Shown: in pieces, positions 32,301 to 42,753 of the stretch
Layout of the letters: the number at the start of each line of letters is the position of its first letter
Numbering within the stretch: the stretch's first letter is position 1
Source: Bedellia somnulentella
Taxonomy: Eukaryota > Arthropoda > Insecta > Lepidoptera > Bedelliidae
DNA: 64,000 bases
Direction: 5' to 3'
NCBI GenBank assembly: GCA_963576735.1
Contig: OY755173.1
Location: 9,518,873-9,582,872 of the forward strand
Made by a program: the position numbers and the translations under genes
The notes under the pieces: model-generated
Seen by the model: the letters and a program-made list of their open reading frames with translations, nothing else
What the model was told of the DNA's origin: nothing
The model's database searches: none

Positions 32301-32753
32301 TCCCGCTGCTAAATCTCTACGTTCATTACGTATTGAGTCAAACACACATTTTAACATGAGTTTATGAAAAGGAGAATACGCAGCAGGATAAGACGCAGCC
32401 AGGCAAAAGTGGCCGCAAGTAATTTTAATTTAATTAATGTTTATTATTATTCGAAGACAAATTTCGTTCACTTGTTTTCGAAATATAATATCATCCCCAT
32501 CATAGCAATGTATATAAAGAATATAAAAATCCGTGCCGTTGCAAACTCGGCCGCAACTACCTCGCAGCCAGGTGTAAGTAGGTTATATTTTGGTGTGTTT
32601 TATACGTTCATAAGTAACACGCATATTTCTTATATGACATTAAAGCATTTTTTTCCTGATATGATAATACATAGCTGCCTGTGAAAAAGCGGCCGCAAAT
32701 TAGGGTTGCCATCTGTTCTCGGATCATAATATTTCTCACTCTATCACACAACC
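32301..32753. other. FAR intron, open frame of unknown meaning
   Basis: A plus-strand frame of 106 codons (32364-32684) starts MKRRIRSRIRRSQAKVAAS. CAGCCAGG occurs twice. I do not recognise it and codon use gives no support. Confidence 0.3.
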
Positions 32754-33285
32754 TTACATTACATATACTTCTGAGAATCTCATTTCCACTGCATTAACTC
32801 TACTTTCATGCTTCTTCTGCCATGTCCAACATTCACTAAGATACATCAACGTGGGAACCAGAACAGCATTATGCACAGCCATTCGAGCCTTTTCTGACAA
32901 CGACATCAGACCGTTCATGGGTCCATTCACCGCATTAACCTTTTTAACTTTCCTTTCAATATCTTCCTCACATTTTCCATCCCTAGTAAACAAAGTCCAC
33001 AGATATACAAATTCTTTCACTTGTTCCACTTTCTTACCATTTATAACAATATCACATTCTGTCATACTTTCCTCTCTCTCAAAAACCATTGTTTTTGGTT
33101 TTGTCCACATTCACTCTCATTCCCTTTCTTTTGAAAGACTTACACGCAATGTTCACCATCTCCAGCAACTCATTTGCCGATGATGCAAGTAACACTGGAT
33201 CGTCAGCGTATAAGAGGCATTTAATGATGAATCCTATCATTTTCAGTCCATAATCAATTTCGCGCAGTTCTTTCAAACAGTACAT
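32754..33285 (-). pseudogene. RTE LINE reverse transcriptase fragment
   Basis: Two minus-strand frames join near 33100. The first reads GFIIKCLLYADDPVLLASS and RKGMRVNVDKTK; the second MVFEREESMTECDI, VKEFVYLWTLFTRDGKCEED and AVLVPTLMYLSECWTW. The YADD box and following region match the RTE copy at 57480. One frameshift and truncation at both ends make it dead. The RTE-tailed SINE adjoins at 33281. Confidence 0.85.
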
Positions 33286-33512
33286 ATACTCACGGCTATA
33301 TCCCTAGAAGGAGTAACCAAAGCCAAGAAATTTGAAATTCCTCAATTTGAAAGTTCAGTGGGGGAAAAGATGGTAAAATAAAGGTTGTTGGTGATGGGTC
33401 TCCTACCACATCGCCCAAAAATCCCTTGCAAAGCCCCAAATACCGTTAGTCGCGTCTTACGTACACCCACGGGAAGAAATGTGGTAATGCTTTTCTAAAC
33501 CGCAGTACTCAG
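33281..33512 (-). repeat. RTE-tailed SINE copy
   Basis: A reversed copy from ACATATACTCACGGCTATAT to TTTTCTAAACCGCAGTACTC, with good conservation of the GGTGATGGGTCTCCTACC block. It adjoins an RTE fragment. Confidence 0.75.
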
Positions 33513-33639
33513 CCTAATAACCATGACGAAATTATATTTATTATTATTTCAATTCATACGTTGGATTTAGCTTAGTTGTTCCTCAAACTAAGCTAAATCC
33601 AACTTTCATTTAGTAAATAATTGTAATAGGTTTAATTAT

Positions 33640-34556
33640 TCATTTATTTATTTATTCAGGTTACAGGGACCTATTGGTTAGTTAAAACACTTATGAAAAA
33701 CTATATTAGTAACTTATGTTTAGGTATATTTACAAACTATTTACAAAAAATATTACAAAATACTGTCAGTGAGTCACCACCGTCAAATGCCATGGGACAG
33801 AAGACAGCAGCGACCCACATATGGACAGTCCAGTCTGCCTGCGATCATGTTCAGGATACTGTTGGTGCTGGCCCTCACCCTGCACACCAGGGATGCACAT
33901 CTCTTACGCATCGTGGCAAAAAAGCAGTCGACCCGGGCTTCAGCAAACATACCTGATGCACTACAGTACCGGGACAGACCCAACAGCATCCGGAACGCAT
34001 TGTTGTATTGGACACGGAGAGCGTTGTAGGCTTTTTGAGTATAGATTGCCCACAGGCTGCAGGTATAGAAAGATGTGCAGTAGGCTCGGAATAAAGATAT
34101 TTTAACTTCCTTAGAGCACCTGGCAAACCTGCGGGCCACCATGTTCGCCCTCACCGACAACGCCCTCCGTTCCCTATCTATATCGTCATCGTCTTTGAGA
34201 CCGGGAGTCAACATATGTCCAAGGTATTTAAATTGAAACACTCTTTTGAGTGGGACACCCCCCAGATACACCTGTGGGATACTACTGGACACCTGTTTTC
34301 CCCCACCTCCAAAGACCATGACTTCGGTCTTTTTCACATTATACAGAAGACCGTGCGTCCTTGCATAGTCTTCACATAGCGACAACAGCTTTCGCAGCCC
34401 GCACACCGAAGCGCTCAGCAGCACCATGTCGTCAGCATAGCTTATATTGTTTACAAACACGGTCTATGTGACATCCAATTTTGGTGCTGCTAAGCGCGAC
34501 GATGAGCTCGTTAACGTAAAGATTGAAGAGGGTTAAAAAGAGCTCCATTCAGAAAA
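33640..34556 (-). pseudogene. CR1-like LINE 3' fragment
   Basis: From the 5' side, MELFLTLFNLYVNEL leads to a frameshift near 34460, then NNISYADDMVLLSASVCGL, KYLGHMLTPGLKDDDDIDRE, RRFARCSKEVKISLF and CSASGMFAEARVDCF, with a stop near 33783. The 3' UTR reaches a (TTTA)n tail near 33640. It is the RT C-terminal half of a LINE also present at 61238-62370. Clade is uncertain (CR1 group). Confidence 0.8.
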
Positions 34557-34596
34557 AAAACCTTATTTAGATTTTGACGTATAAACATCTATCTTC

Positions 34597-35000
34597 TTCT
34601 ATACTATAAAATAAGACTGTAACGAGGTCAAAACTGTACATTGAAGAAAAAAAAATAAAAACCGGTGGAATATGTTTTATTTTCGATACTGAAGCCAAAT
34701 TTGCTATTTTTGAAAAATATGACTGTCTGTCTGTCTGTCTGTCTGTATGTCCGTTCATCACGTTAATTCTACCGGACCGATCTTGATCAAATTTAGCATG
34801 AATGTAGGTTATACACCTGGCCAACATATAGGATATAATTTATTGCGGATTTTGCAAGGGTTCCCACAGGAGCATAAAAAAACATAACTTTTATATGGTT
34901 CCCCATATTTACACGATTAATTTTTTCATCGACCGACTTTATCGGACTCTTCATTAATAGTCTTTTTGAAAAAAATAAGGGTTTCATCCATTTTCATCAA
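34597..35000. repeat. Repeat with (TGTC)n microsatellite
   Basis: TTCTATACTATAAAATAAGA could be a Helitron-type 5' end. A (TGTC)n run lies at about 34720-34745, followed by GATCTTGATCAAATTTAGCA. No coding sequence is seen. No second copy in the window confirms its limits. Confidence 0.4.
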
Positions 35001-35032
35001 AATAATTGTCCATTTAATTGTTTGTCAATAGT

Positions 35033-35112
35033 ATGACTACTAGATTCGTACTTAGTGTATACCGATTGGTAAACACTAAGTACGAAAGACCCAGGTTCGA
35101 ATCCCGGGTGGT
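35033..35112 (+). ncRNA. tRNA-like sequence with extended hairpin
   Basis: Inverted repeats TTCGTACTTAGTGT and ACACTAAGTACGAA (14 bp) enclose a 14-base loop. They are followed by AGACCCAGGTTCGAATCCCGG, which contains a perfect B-box GGTTCGAATCC, then GTGGTC. The ends GACTACT and GGTGGTC can pair partly. It looks like a tRNA-derived SINE head whose middle has become a long hairpin. It is not a standard tRNA. Confidence 0.45.
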
Positions 35113-35751
35113 CAAAGTCTTTTTGCGTATTTTTTTTGCTTTTGTGTTAGGTTAGAATAATAGGATGCACTAATCCTTCTTTTTCACATTCAACTATGCG
35201 AATATGTATGAATAAAGATAATTGAAAGCATATTGTATGAATTTTGCGTATTCATTTGGTAGGTTTGAGAATATGTTTATAACTTTTGTTTATTTAACTA
35301 TTTTTGACTAATATTCTCATAGATATATTATACTTTACTTACGCATAAATTAATATTCTGTTTATGCCTCAGAATGCATAGTTTGTAAATAATAGTATAT
35401 ATCTCAATTTCAATTCAGTACCGCCATCTATTGGCCGATAATTGCAATCTCTCTCACATCACCAACAGTCAGTGTAGGGGGCAGCACCGGGTCGCCAAAC
35501 TGCTATCCATACTTACTCAAGATATTTTCATTTTTGAACATAGAAACTTGGTTACAAAATGGTTTGTTTCATGTTTCTTATGAACAATTAAAAAGGTTTT
35601 TTGGAACTCATCCCCTAAGAGATTGAAATATATTATACAGATTTTTGATCTATAAATACAATGTATCTAGAAATTTGAATCTTGATGCGATTGACTCAAA
35701 TAACAACTACAAAAAGAAATGTATGAAATTCATCCATCAATCAATCATGAG

Positions 35752-35925
35752 AATATACTAACGGCTATAAATCCCAAAAAAGGGTAGCCACAGCTCCATT
35801 GATAGTAATTCTTTATCCACTTTTGGAAGTTGAATGGGGTCCGTCCAACCGTTCAACTGCATCGCCCAATAATCACTTAAAAAGTCTCAATGTTCTTTAT
35901 ATCTATTACAACGCCCACTGGAATA
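35752..35925 (-). repeat. RTE-tailed SINE, shortened copy
   Basis: The reversed order starts AATATACTAACGGCTATAAA and AAAAGGGTAGCC. The central part is partly deleted, leaving the copy about 170 bp. Confidence 0.6.
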
Positions 35926-35984
35926 TAAATACAAAAAAACAGAAGTTAGTGTAGTTAGATAGTGTTTTGGTATTTTGGATGTAA

Positions 35985-36155
35985 ACTGGATGCAAAAAAT
36001 GTGGGTGCTGGGGCTTCTCGGCCCACAAGCCGAACGGCCCGCGGGACGAATCGCCCAAGTACTGTTTTTGAATGTGTCGTTTCGGCCCACAGTGGTTGGT
36101 GTGGGACGAATCGCCGAAATCGTATTCTAAATTGGTCGTATCGGCCCGCAAGTTT
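35985..36155 (+). repeat. GGCCCGCGG-type dispersed repeat
   Basis: TGGGTGCTGGGGCTTCTCGG, GGCCCGCGGGACGAATCGCC and ATGTGTCGTTTCGGCCC recur inverted at 37765-38082. The ends are unclear. The 37.8-kb copy leads into a Helitron-type 3' end, so both may be Helitron interior. Confidence 0.55.
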
Positions 36156-37204
36156 TAAAAATATATTTTTTCTTATTTTAAAGATTAGTTGTAAGAATAT
36201 TAAAATGTAAAGGCGAGTAGATTAGTGTTTAGCATAGTAAGTCAAGTAAAACACACGAGTTACGAACAAAGACTGACTTATTAGCAATCATTACAACAGT
36301 AAGTTGTTTAATATATGTACGTATGCATACTTTGTAGTAGTATCGATAAATTATGAAATAATTTAGCTAATCTTGTTATGAAAAATACGATTCCTGACCA
36401 ATAAATATTGTTTGATAATTTTGCGATGGCCGTTAGTTGTTAATCTGAATTGGGTGTAACACGCGTCATTTTATGGATTGCGGTATTTCATTTACCTCCC
36501 AACAATTTGGATGATGGGTGGCTTTTCTTAATAGAGATCAAGGTTTTACCAAAATTCATTATTATTTCGTAAAAACATAGCTACAAAAAGACATTCTCAA
36601 AAAAAAAAACTAGGTTCCATTATACCCTGGTTGGTTCCGCCACGTTGCTTATACGTTGGTTCACGTACATGTAATTCAAATATAAAGAGAAAAAAAAAAT
36701 GAAAATAATAAGAAGGAGGCCAATTTTTGTTTATAAGTAAAATTTCAGTCTTCAGATCATTTACACACAGGCACTAAATGACAAGTTTTCTATAAGTATG
36801 TGTCTTCTTTCGGTATTGAATAACGCCAATTCCTCCCGCATAAATACAACAATTTACATCTTTACAGGCGGATTTCTTGAGGAAAACTGAAGCGATGTTG
36901 TATTGTTTTAATTCATTACCTACATTCACTTCCTTGTTTAGGAAAAATAACTGATAATGCTCAACCAATATAACACATAAATAGTTGATAAGCTAGAGCC
37001 TATTAACACACGGACAGACAGATAGCAAAGTCTTAGTAATATTCAATTAAAAACCCTGAGAACAAGTTATTTTTACGTATTCTTATAAAAATATAATGAA
37101 ATATATACGGAAATATGTGGATATAAGTGCAACTCAATGACTTGTGGTATAGTGTATTAAATTACCTATATATTTATTATTATATAATACACATATAAGT
37201 ATCA
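36156..37204. other. FAR intron, nothing recognised
   Basis: AT-rich. A 64-codon minus frame at 36774-36968 is not recognisable as FAR or any family. Confidence 0.4.
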
Positions 37205-37300
37205 TCCAAGCCTAAAAAACATCAATAATGTTCATCACATAAATGTTGCCTTCAGTGGGACTCGAACCCTCGACCCTGCACCCGAATCTAAATAACAATA
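37205..37300 (-). repeat. tRNA-derived SINE type 3, head fragment
   Basis: TTCATCACATAAATGTTGCC followed by GTGGGACTCGAACCCTCGA corresponds to the junction between tail and tRNA-like head in the 776-988 copy. Confidence 0.5.
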
Positions 37301-37764
37301 AATACCTTCTGCACATTTAATATACGATTCTACATAGTATTACTCCATCGAAGCCAGTATTGACTGAAAACGTATTATTTATATATTCCATTACGTTGAA
37401 ATAGGATGTTTATCCCTTTTAATTTATTAATTTTGCGTTATATATTTAGTGCTGATGTGCTTACATTACCGATCGGAAATAATGAAATAGAAAAGAGAAA
37501 TAAACTAGAACCAGAATGTGTCAAAATGGATATTTAAAGGTGGAACATTTCAGAAATGCATAAGTTACAAAAATGGGAGGAAAGTCCGTGGCTGCAACGA
37601 CTGTAAACACGCATCATGGACATTGAATAGAGTTGTTCCTTTAAAAAATAACAGTTGATTGATATAAATATTATTATTATCATTTACACTTTTGTTCTTA
37701 AACGTACTATTTGTTAAATCCCAATCAGCATAGCAATCGAGTGATTAAACTTAAATTCTTAAGT
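37301..37764. other. FAR intron, nothing recognised
   Basis: AT-rich sequence with no recognised gene or repeat. Confidence 0.45.
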
Positions 37765-38128
37765 TGTTGGTTTGCGGCCCCGCGGGCCGAAACGACACAT
37801 TCTAAAACAGTTCTTGGGTGATTTAATGTTTTTTGACATGAATTCCTCATGTGGGGATTATTACTCATAAATAAAAGATGTTATTAAAGGAAAGCAAAAT
37901 TTCGACACTGGCGGGGTTCGTGTTGTGCGTGTGTCGCGGGGTGGCGTATACCCAAAGGTCGCGGGTTCGAACCCCGCCAGTGTCGAAATTTTTCTTTCCT
38001 TTAATAACATCTTTTATTTATGAGTTCTTGGGTGTTTCGTTCCGCGGGCCGATCAACTTGTGGGCCAAAAAGCCCCAGCACCCAAAAATGTAGTCCACGC
38101 GGACGTAGTCGCGGGCAAAAAGCTAGTA
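37765..38128 (+). mobile_element. Helitron-type copy split by a hairpin SINE
   Basis: GGCCCCGCGGGCCGAAACGA begins the copy. After the SINE insertion it resumes at CCGCGGGCCGATCAACTTGT and ends GGACGTAGTCGCGGGCAAAA-AGCTAG before T, a Helitron-like 3' end also seen mutated at 18728. The 5' terminus was not identified. Confidence 0.55.
37821..38022. mobile_element. Hairpin form of tRNA-derived SINE with 12-bp TSD
   Basis: The 202-bp insert is flanked by AGTTCTTGGGTG at 37809-37820 and 38023-38034. Inside, about 58 bp at 37864-37921 (CATAAATAAAAGATG to GGCGGGGTTCG) is repeated inverted at 37970-38022. The loop holds part of a tRNA-like body with ACCCAAAGGTCGCGG. This is a SINE type 1 copy whose 3' half is duplicated head-to-head, with one retroposition-style target duplication around the whole. 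Confidence 0.8.
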
Positions 38129-38224
38129 TATACATATTAATTAATATATCATTTTGAACTGTTGTTAGTTTCTTTTAATAAATAATATTTATTGATATTA
38201 ATTATCTTTTTTGCTGTGATATCA

Positions 38225-38342
38225 GTTAGCACGAACCCGCTGTTGTACGTAAGACGCGACTAAAGGGCTAAAAGTTTTTGAGGAATTTCTTATTTCTGGC
38301 TACACTTTCTTGGGACTTACCGTGAGTATATGTATGTATGTT
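38225..38342 (+). repeat. RTE-tailed SINE, internally deleted
   Basis: GTTGTACGTAAGACGCGACT and TTTTTGAGGAATTTCTTATT to GTGAGTATATGTATG are present, but the middle is missing. Confidence 0.55.
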
Positions 38343-38717
38343 CTTTTTTGTGTCAAATTCACCCCACAGTATTATTGAGAGATCGTCTATATCGTTAAAT
38401 TTCAATTTCAGGTTAACAAGAAATATTATTACTCGGTGGTCAGCTGCCGAACTGTCTACTGCTCGATAATGACTCGTGTTGAGTAGAAACGCGTCGCATA
38501 TGTGTGGTTGCCTGTGGTTTTCGTTTGCGGGTGTGTGTGTGGTGCATCGTCTGCTTTTCGATTTCTTGTAAGTGGGAGGGCGGGCGGTGCACAGTGCATG
38601 TTGTATGAAGACTGCAGGTATTTAGCGGAATTAAGCGAAGTAACTTATTAATATAAGTATTGCTATGGACGACTGATTCAGTCAAATATAATCAAATATT
38701 ATTGTTTAAATACGTAC
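38343..38717. other. FAR intron, nothing recognised
   Basis: A minus-strand frame of 81 codons exists at 38440-38685 and a (GTGT)n-rich patch near 38530. The peptide is not FAR-like and looks accidental. Confidence 0.4.
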
Positions 38718-38770
38718 CAACTGCTGGACGTATTATGCAAAGAGGTAAATCTTTGGCCATATTTTTAAGC
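38718..38770 (-). CDS. FAR exon (PLCIIRPAV), 5' edge unclear
   Basis: The frame reads LKNMAKDLPLCIIRPAV and ends at GTTG-GTACGT (donor at 38716-38717). PLCIIRPAV is the conserved FAR strand after the active-site helix. The phase joins correctly to the 31186 exon. No proper AG is seen where the exon should begin (TTTTGTTCTGCTTAAAAAT). The acceptor may be mutated, or the exon shorter and starting after CCAAAG. Confidence 0.6.
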
Positions 38771-38825
38771 AGAACAAAAAAATAATACAAAAAACATCGT
38801 AATAAAAAGTTGTAGAAATTGCATT

Positions 38826-38938
38826 ACGTCCGATTTCTGAATTGATTATTCAAGCTGAGAACGTCTTAAGATTTCAATGCGACAGAACGATACTTAAGTT
38901 GTACTCAGCTGGAATACTCAATTCAGAAATCGGGCGTC
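38826..38938. repeat. 113-bp inverted repeat
   Basis: GTCCGATTTCTGAATTGA on the left and TCAATTCAGAAATCGGGC on the right are reverse complements. The similarity continues inwards through CTGAG and CTTAAG. It is a small hairpin MITE lying where missing FAR exons would be expected. Confidence 0.6.
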
Positions 38939-39105
38939 AATGGAAGATTGTTGCGTAAATTTACTTTAATTCCAAACGTCAAGTCAAATAGTATGTTTTT
39001 TGTGTTTATTGCGGCCATGATTAAACAGTACGGACAGCAAATGAACTCTTAATATATGAGTTAAAATATATTGATAAATATATCATTTTTTCATTATCAC
39101 CTTAC

Positions 39106-39199
39106 CGGATCTTGTAAAATACCAGCTAATCTCTCATCTTTCGACTTGCCTCTTTTACTTCTTATTAAGATGTATAATTTCTTAATACCCGGACATGAA
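39106..39199 (-). CDS. FAR exon 2 (LYILIRSKRGKS)
   Basis: A 94-nt exon. The acceptor is CTTTTTTAG at 39200-39201 and the donor CCG-GTAAGG at 39104-39105. It reads SCPGIKKLYILIRSKRGKSK and ends AGILQDP. It continues the Rossmann fold from exon 1; the split Arg codon (CG+T) restores frame. It ends in phase 0. Confidence 0.85.
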
Positions 39200-39646
39200 C
39201 TAAAAAAGAATACAGATTAATTTTAATATAGTGTATATAGATATGTAGGTATATAAGTTTTCATAAATTAATGTCGATATTCTCAACTTCTTTTGGAGGC
39301 CTACTCTTTTAACCAACACCATTTATTTTGGCAGTACCTCTTCCAATTGCTTGAAAATGTATTTGTGTCGCCCTCGCTGCTTCAAAGGTAAAACGAAGTT
39401 TAAAACAGAAGAATTGGAATAATAACAATTACCACCACCTAGTCGATGAAAACCAAGAAAACTGCGGAAGTATTGTTGGATTCGTCGAATACCACAGCGT
39501 ATACTCACTTAGCAAAATCCGATATCCAATATATCTATTTCGTGCGGGCAAGACAGAAATAAATGTTAATAGGGGTTAGAGGAGACACGGATGATGATAA
39601 ATACTATCGTTGTTGATTCGCAGAGTGGCCCTCTGATTATCATAAA
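39200..39646. other. FAR intron 1, nothing recognised
   Basis: No gene or repeat family is recognised in this part of the intron. Confidence 0.45.
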
Positions 39647-40034
39647 CTAGCTGACCCCACAGCCTTCGTACTGTCAAAAGTGTAGATTTTCACGTCGTCA
39701 AACTGAAATATTTAACTGACCTGTTGAGGGTCTCTGTCATGCGATGAGAAAAAAGGTGTTTTTCATAGTGTCCTCACAATTTTTTCACTTTATAAATTTT
39801 AAGTTTATAAATATAGTAGTTTCGGCTGAGCATTGATTCTTTGTCTGTTTAACCATTTTTTAAGAAATTTATTGATCTCTTAATTCTTCTGGGATAAAAA
39901 GTGTCCTATTGTGTTAATTGGGATCATTATCTGGCTTCCTGTAAATTTTATTTTAAATACGTTCTGTGAATTAGTCTTCATTTAGCTACAAACACACAAA
40001 TATCTAAACTTTCACATTTATAATATTAATAGGA
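39647..40034 (-). mobile_element. Non-autonomous Helitron in FAR intron
   Basis: The minus-strand start is A-TCCTATTAATATTATAAATG and the end is GGGGTCAG-CTAG before T. It is 388 bp and non-coding, of the same family as 3187 and 14885. Confidence 0.75.
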
Positions 40035-40289
40035 TAAGGCTTGAACATAAGCTTCTCGCGCAGGTGACCTGAAATTGTATTATCTTATAAGATGTTTTTT
40101 TAAATTAAGTGATGTCAAGGACAATTTTGTTCTCAATTAAATACTCTCAATCAACAACATATTTATTTGGATAAAGATTAAAATTATGTTGATAAAACAT
40201 TATGGCAATTATGCATTAAATTCGACCAAATTTATTTACCATAAAAATGGTTATAGTAAGTGAAACTTAAACGTTAGATATATACTGTC

Positions 40290-40591
40290 GCGGGCATTTT
40301 TTTAGATCATTTAAAGAGAAATAATTCTTTAATTCATTTTTTTTGGGTAACTTAAACCGTTTACGCAGCGCACACAACGCAAGCCTTAGTATGAATAATT
40401 ATCCCCGTTTTTGCAACATTATTCGCTGATAGTTTGCTCCTGATGGTCGCAGCGTGATGATATATAGCCTAAAACCTTCCTCAATAAATGGACTATCCAA
40501 CACAAAAAGAATTTTTCAATTTGATTTTATAGTTCCTGAGATCCTAGCGTTCAAACAAACAAACTCTTCAGCTTTATAATATTAGTATAGA
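40290..40591 (-). mobile_element. Helitron 5'-end fragment
   Basis: On the minus strand it begins TC-TATACTAATATTATAAAG and continues CTGAAGAGTTTGTTTGTTTG, a start common in lepidopteran Helitrons. GGTTTTAGGCTATATATCAT follows. No matching CTAG end was found, so the left edge is approximate. Confidence 0.55.
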
Positions 40592-40792
40592 TTGAACTTT
40601 GTTAGAGTTTGAGTAGGTTGAACACGTTGCAAATGCACGCACACTCACGTTCGTGTATTCATTAGTAGGAGTCGACAGTGTGATAGTTAAGCGGCTTCAA
40701 TGGATATTAAGAAACTACCGCTTTACATTTTTACTATAAAATTTGTGTTTCAAGATCGATAGTTCATGATCTCCAATATGAATAAATCTTAC

Positions 40793-40977
40793 CGTAATAA
40801 TTTTTCAATGAGTTGTGTCCCGATGAACCCAGTCCCTCCCGTGAGGAAAACACTGGCATCTTCAAAACTCCTCTGAATTGGGGACGCCCCTTTCTTCTCT
40901 AAATCCTCCATTGCCTTGATCTCCGAGAGAAACTCTACATCACTGTCAAGATCTGAGATTGCTGTCATATTGGCGGC
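40793..40977 (-). CDS. FAR exon 1, start codon and Rossmann motif
   Basis: A TTATTTTCAG acceptor at 40978-40979 precedes GCCGCCAAT-ATG, so an upstream 5'-UTR exon is likely. ATG is at 40966-40968. The frame reads MTAISDLDSDVEFLSEI, then SVFLTGGTGFIGTQLIEKLL. The GxxGxxG-type motif binds NADPH. The donor is ACG-GTAAG at 40791-40792. The exon ends two bases into an Arg codon completed by exon 2. Confidence 0.88.
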
Positions 40978-41019
40978 CTGAAAATAAACTGTGTTTTCTT
41001 CTCATTTATATATACATAC

Positions 41020-41272
41020 ATACATACATATGTATACTCACGGCTATAAATCCCTAGAAGGGGAGCCAGAGCTAAGGAACCGGTAGTTTCTCTGCCACTT
41101 TTGGAAAGTTGAGTGGGTAAAAGATTGTAAAATAAAGGTTGTTGGTGATGGGTTTCCAACCGCATCGCCCAAAAATCCCCAAAGCCCCAATACCGTTAGT
41201 CGCCTCTTACGTACACCTACCGGCAGAAATGGGGTAGTAATATTCTATGCTAACACTACACAGCATTCATAT
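41020..41272 (-). repeat. RTE-tailed SINE copy
   Basis: A reversed copy with (CATA)n head, then ACTCACGGCTATAAATCCCT to CTATGCTAACACTACACAGC. It lies just upstream of FAR exon 1. Confidence 0.78.
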
Positions 41273-41576
41273 ATACTTTGGTAGTTTATATATTCTCGGG
41301 ACTATATTTAGTTCCCTACAATAATAGGCATAAAAATAGCTTGCTACGTTGTCACAAAGCAAAATCCTTTCATATAGGTGATTCTTATATACAGTACTCA
41401 AGTTTTTTTCTATTGGGGTAGGCTATTGATAGCTTTTTTGTTCGATCCTGGCGAACTTCTTTGTACCTTGTATGTGATTCATATATGACAAATAAGTTCA
41501 CGGCCTATTCACAAACCATAATAATATATGCGTCTCAATAACGTTTGAATTGAACATAGTACTACAAACAAGTATG

Positions 41577-41790
41577 CCGTGATAGCTCAGTGACGAGAAC
41601 CACCGTCTCTCATGCAGAGAGGCATGGGTCCAAATTCTGAGTCGGGCTTTTGTCAATGTGTATTTATCACAAGTCACATGTGTGAAAAAATATCATAGTT
41701 GTTGACAGTGAGAAAAATCATCGTGTGTTCATACAAGAACGGCGACAGGCATACCCCCTGTCACTGTCAGGTAAATGCACTGTTAAAGTA
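41577..41790 (+). repeat. tRNA-derived SINE with Ala-like anticodon arm
   Basis: GTGATAGCTCAGTGACGAG resembles an A box (ATAGCTCAGTGAC). TCTCTCATGCAGAGAGG folds as an anticodon arm with TGC in the anticodon position. GGGTCCAAATTCTGAGT is a decayed B-box region. The body includes ACGGCGACAGGCATACCCCC, related in reverse to the 4590 repeat. Confidence 0.55.
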
Positions 41791-41811
41791 AAACGAGGAC
41801 CATGAACACCA

Positions 41812-42753
41812 GGCTCCTATTTCACCAACGCGACAAGTGCTACAATTGTATCAAAATATGACTTATGTAGAATTATCGGTTTCACCACAATGACAGGTGC
41901 GACAATTGTAGAAAATAATTGTCACGACTAAACATAGGGAAAAATGTATCAAATGTTATAGATAAATTATCGAGAGCTTGGAATGACATATTACGTGACA
42001 ATGCGTCTATACAGGCATTCTAAATTTGAATTATCCGTTTTCTCGTACTCTCAGCATAGCAGTAACAATAATAATCTATGTATGTTTTTCACGTACGCTC
42101 ATTAACTGCCTGCCATTATATAGGTATTAAAGGACGACTCATAGTGCACCGTACCACGTAAACCGCGTCCAAACCGCGTCCAAACCGCGGCTTCCGTGTA
42201 GGATGGATACTTTTTTATTGGCTGAATAGAAATGCCTTTGCTCTCTTTTTCACAACACCTATTTAAAACTATTAAATCCATTCCCGCCATTAAGTTATTT
42301 TTTTCTTAAGAGTAGCATTTCTTGTGTGCGTATGTTAGTATTTTTATTTTTAAAATATTATTTAAATATGGATAATGCAAATCTTTAAATCTTCTTATAT
42401 GTGCAAATTCATCAAGATCACTGTTACCATCACTAGCGTCACTACTACTCGCATGGAGAGCCATTTTGAAATACGCGTGTATCAACCACGAAATACTACA
42501 ATTGTCACGCAAATCCGACATGTGCTGAATCTCATGTCAAGATTCTACGACAATTGTACAAATATGTCGACTAAAATAATAATTACTGTTTCACAACACA
42601 ATTGTAATACATACAATTGTAGCAAAATGCCTGTCAAGTTTGTAAGCATTTCTATAGAAAATATTTCATAAAATTGTAATATGTCACAATTTGCTTGACA
42701 ATTGTAGCTCGACATATGTCACTGGCAATTGTAGTCGTGGTGTAATTGGAGCC
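41812..42753. mobile_element. TIR element with many ACAATTGT words
   Basis: Imperfect terminal repeats begin GGCTCCTATTTCACCA on the left and GGCTCCAATTACACCACGAC on the reversed right. The octamer ACAATTGT occurs in both subterminal zones at least seven times. A minus-strand frame at 42306-42521 contains SSSDASDGNSDLDEF, possibly a transposase N-terminal remnant that I cannot identify. AAACCGCGTCC is repeated near 42166. Confidence 0.6.

Larger units (their letters stand above)
19316..40977 (-). pseudogene. Fatty acyl-CoA reductase locus, probably broken
   Basis: FARs reduce fatty acyl-CoA to fatty alcohol with NADPH. In insects they are membrane-associated and supply pheromones, cuticular waxes and other lipids. 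Seven exon-like segments lie in the correct order on the minus strand. They read as an N-terminal Rossmann motif TGGTGFIG, LYILIRSKRGKS, PLCIIRPAV, EPIPGW, VDFVNN with AASWE, and a FAR_C-like end with a hydrophobic tail. Most junctions have good GT-AG sites in matching phase. Three problems suggest a pseudogene: roughly 150 residues, including the expected YxxxK site, have no exon between 39106 and 38770; an in-frame TAA lies at 29777-29779; and the 31117 to 29839 junction is out of phase. A missed exon or assembly error remains possible. Total span is about 21.7 kb, mostly transposons. Confidence 0.7.

Noticed and set aside
36774..36968. 64-codon minus frame as a host exon
   Set aside because: No recognisable family, no convincing splice sites in phase with FAR, and it is short enough to be chance.
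38440..38685. 81-codon minus frame as a FAR exon
   Set aside because: The peptide has no FAR similarity and contains His/Thr-rich text from a GT-rich tract.
42306..42521. PIF/Harbinger transposase N-terminus
   Set aside because: The acidic SSSDASDGNSDLDEF text is suggestive only; no catalytic DDE region is present and the TIR does not show a TTA/TAA flank.
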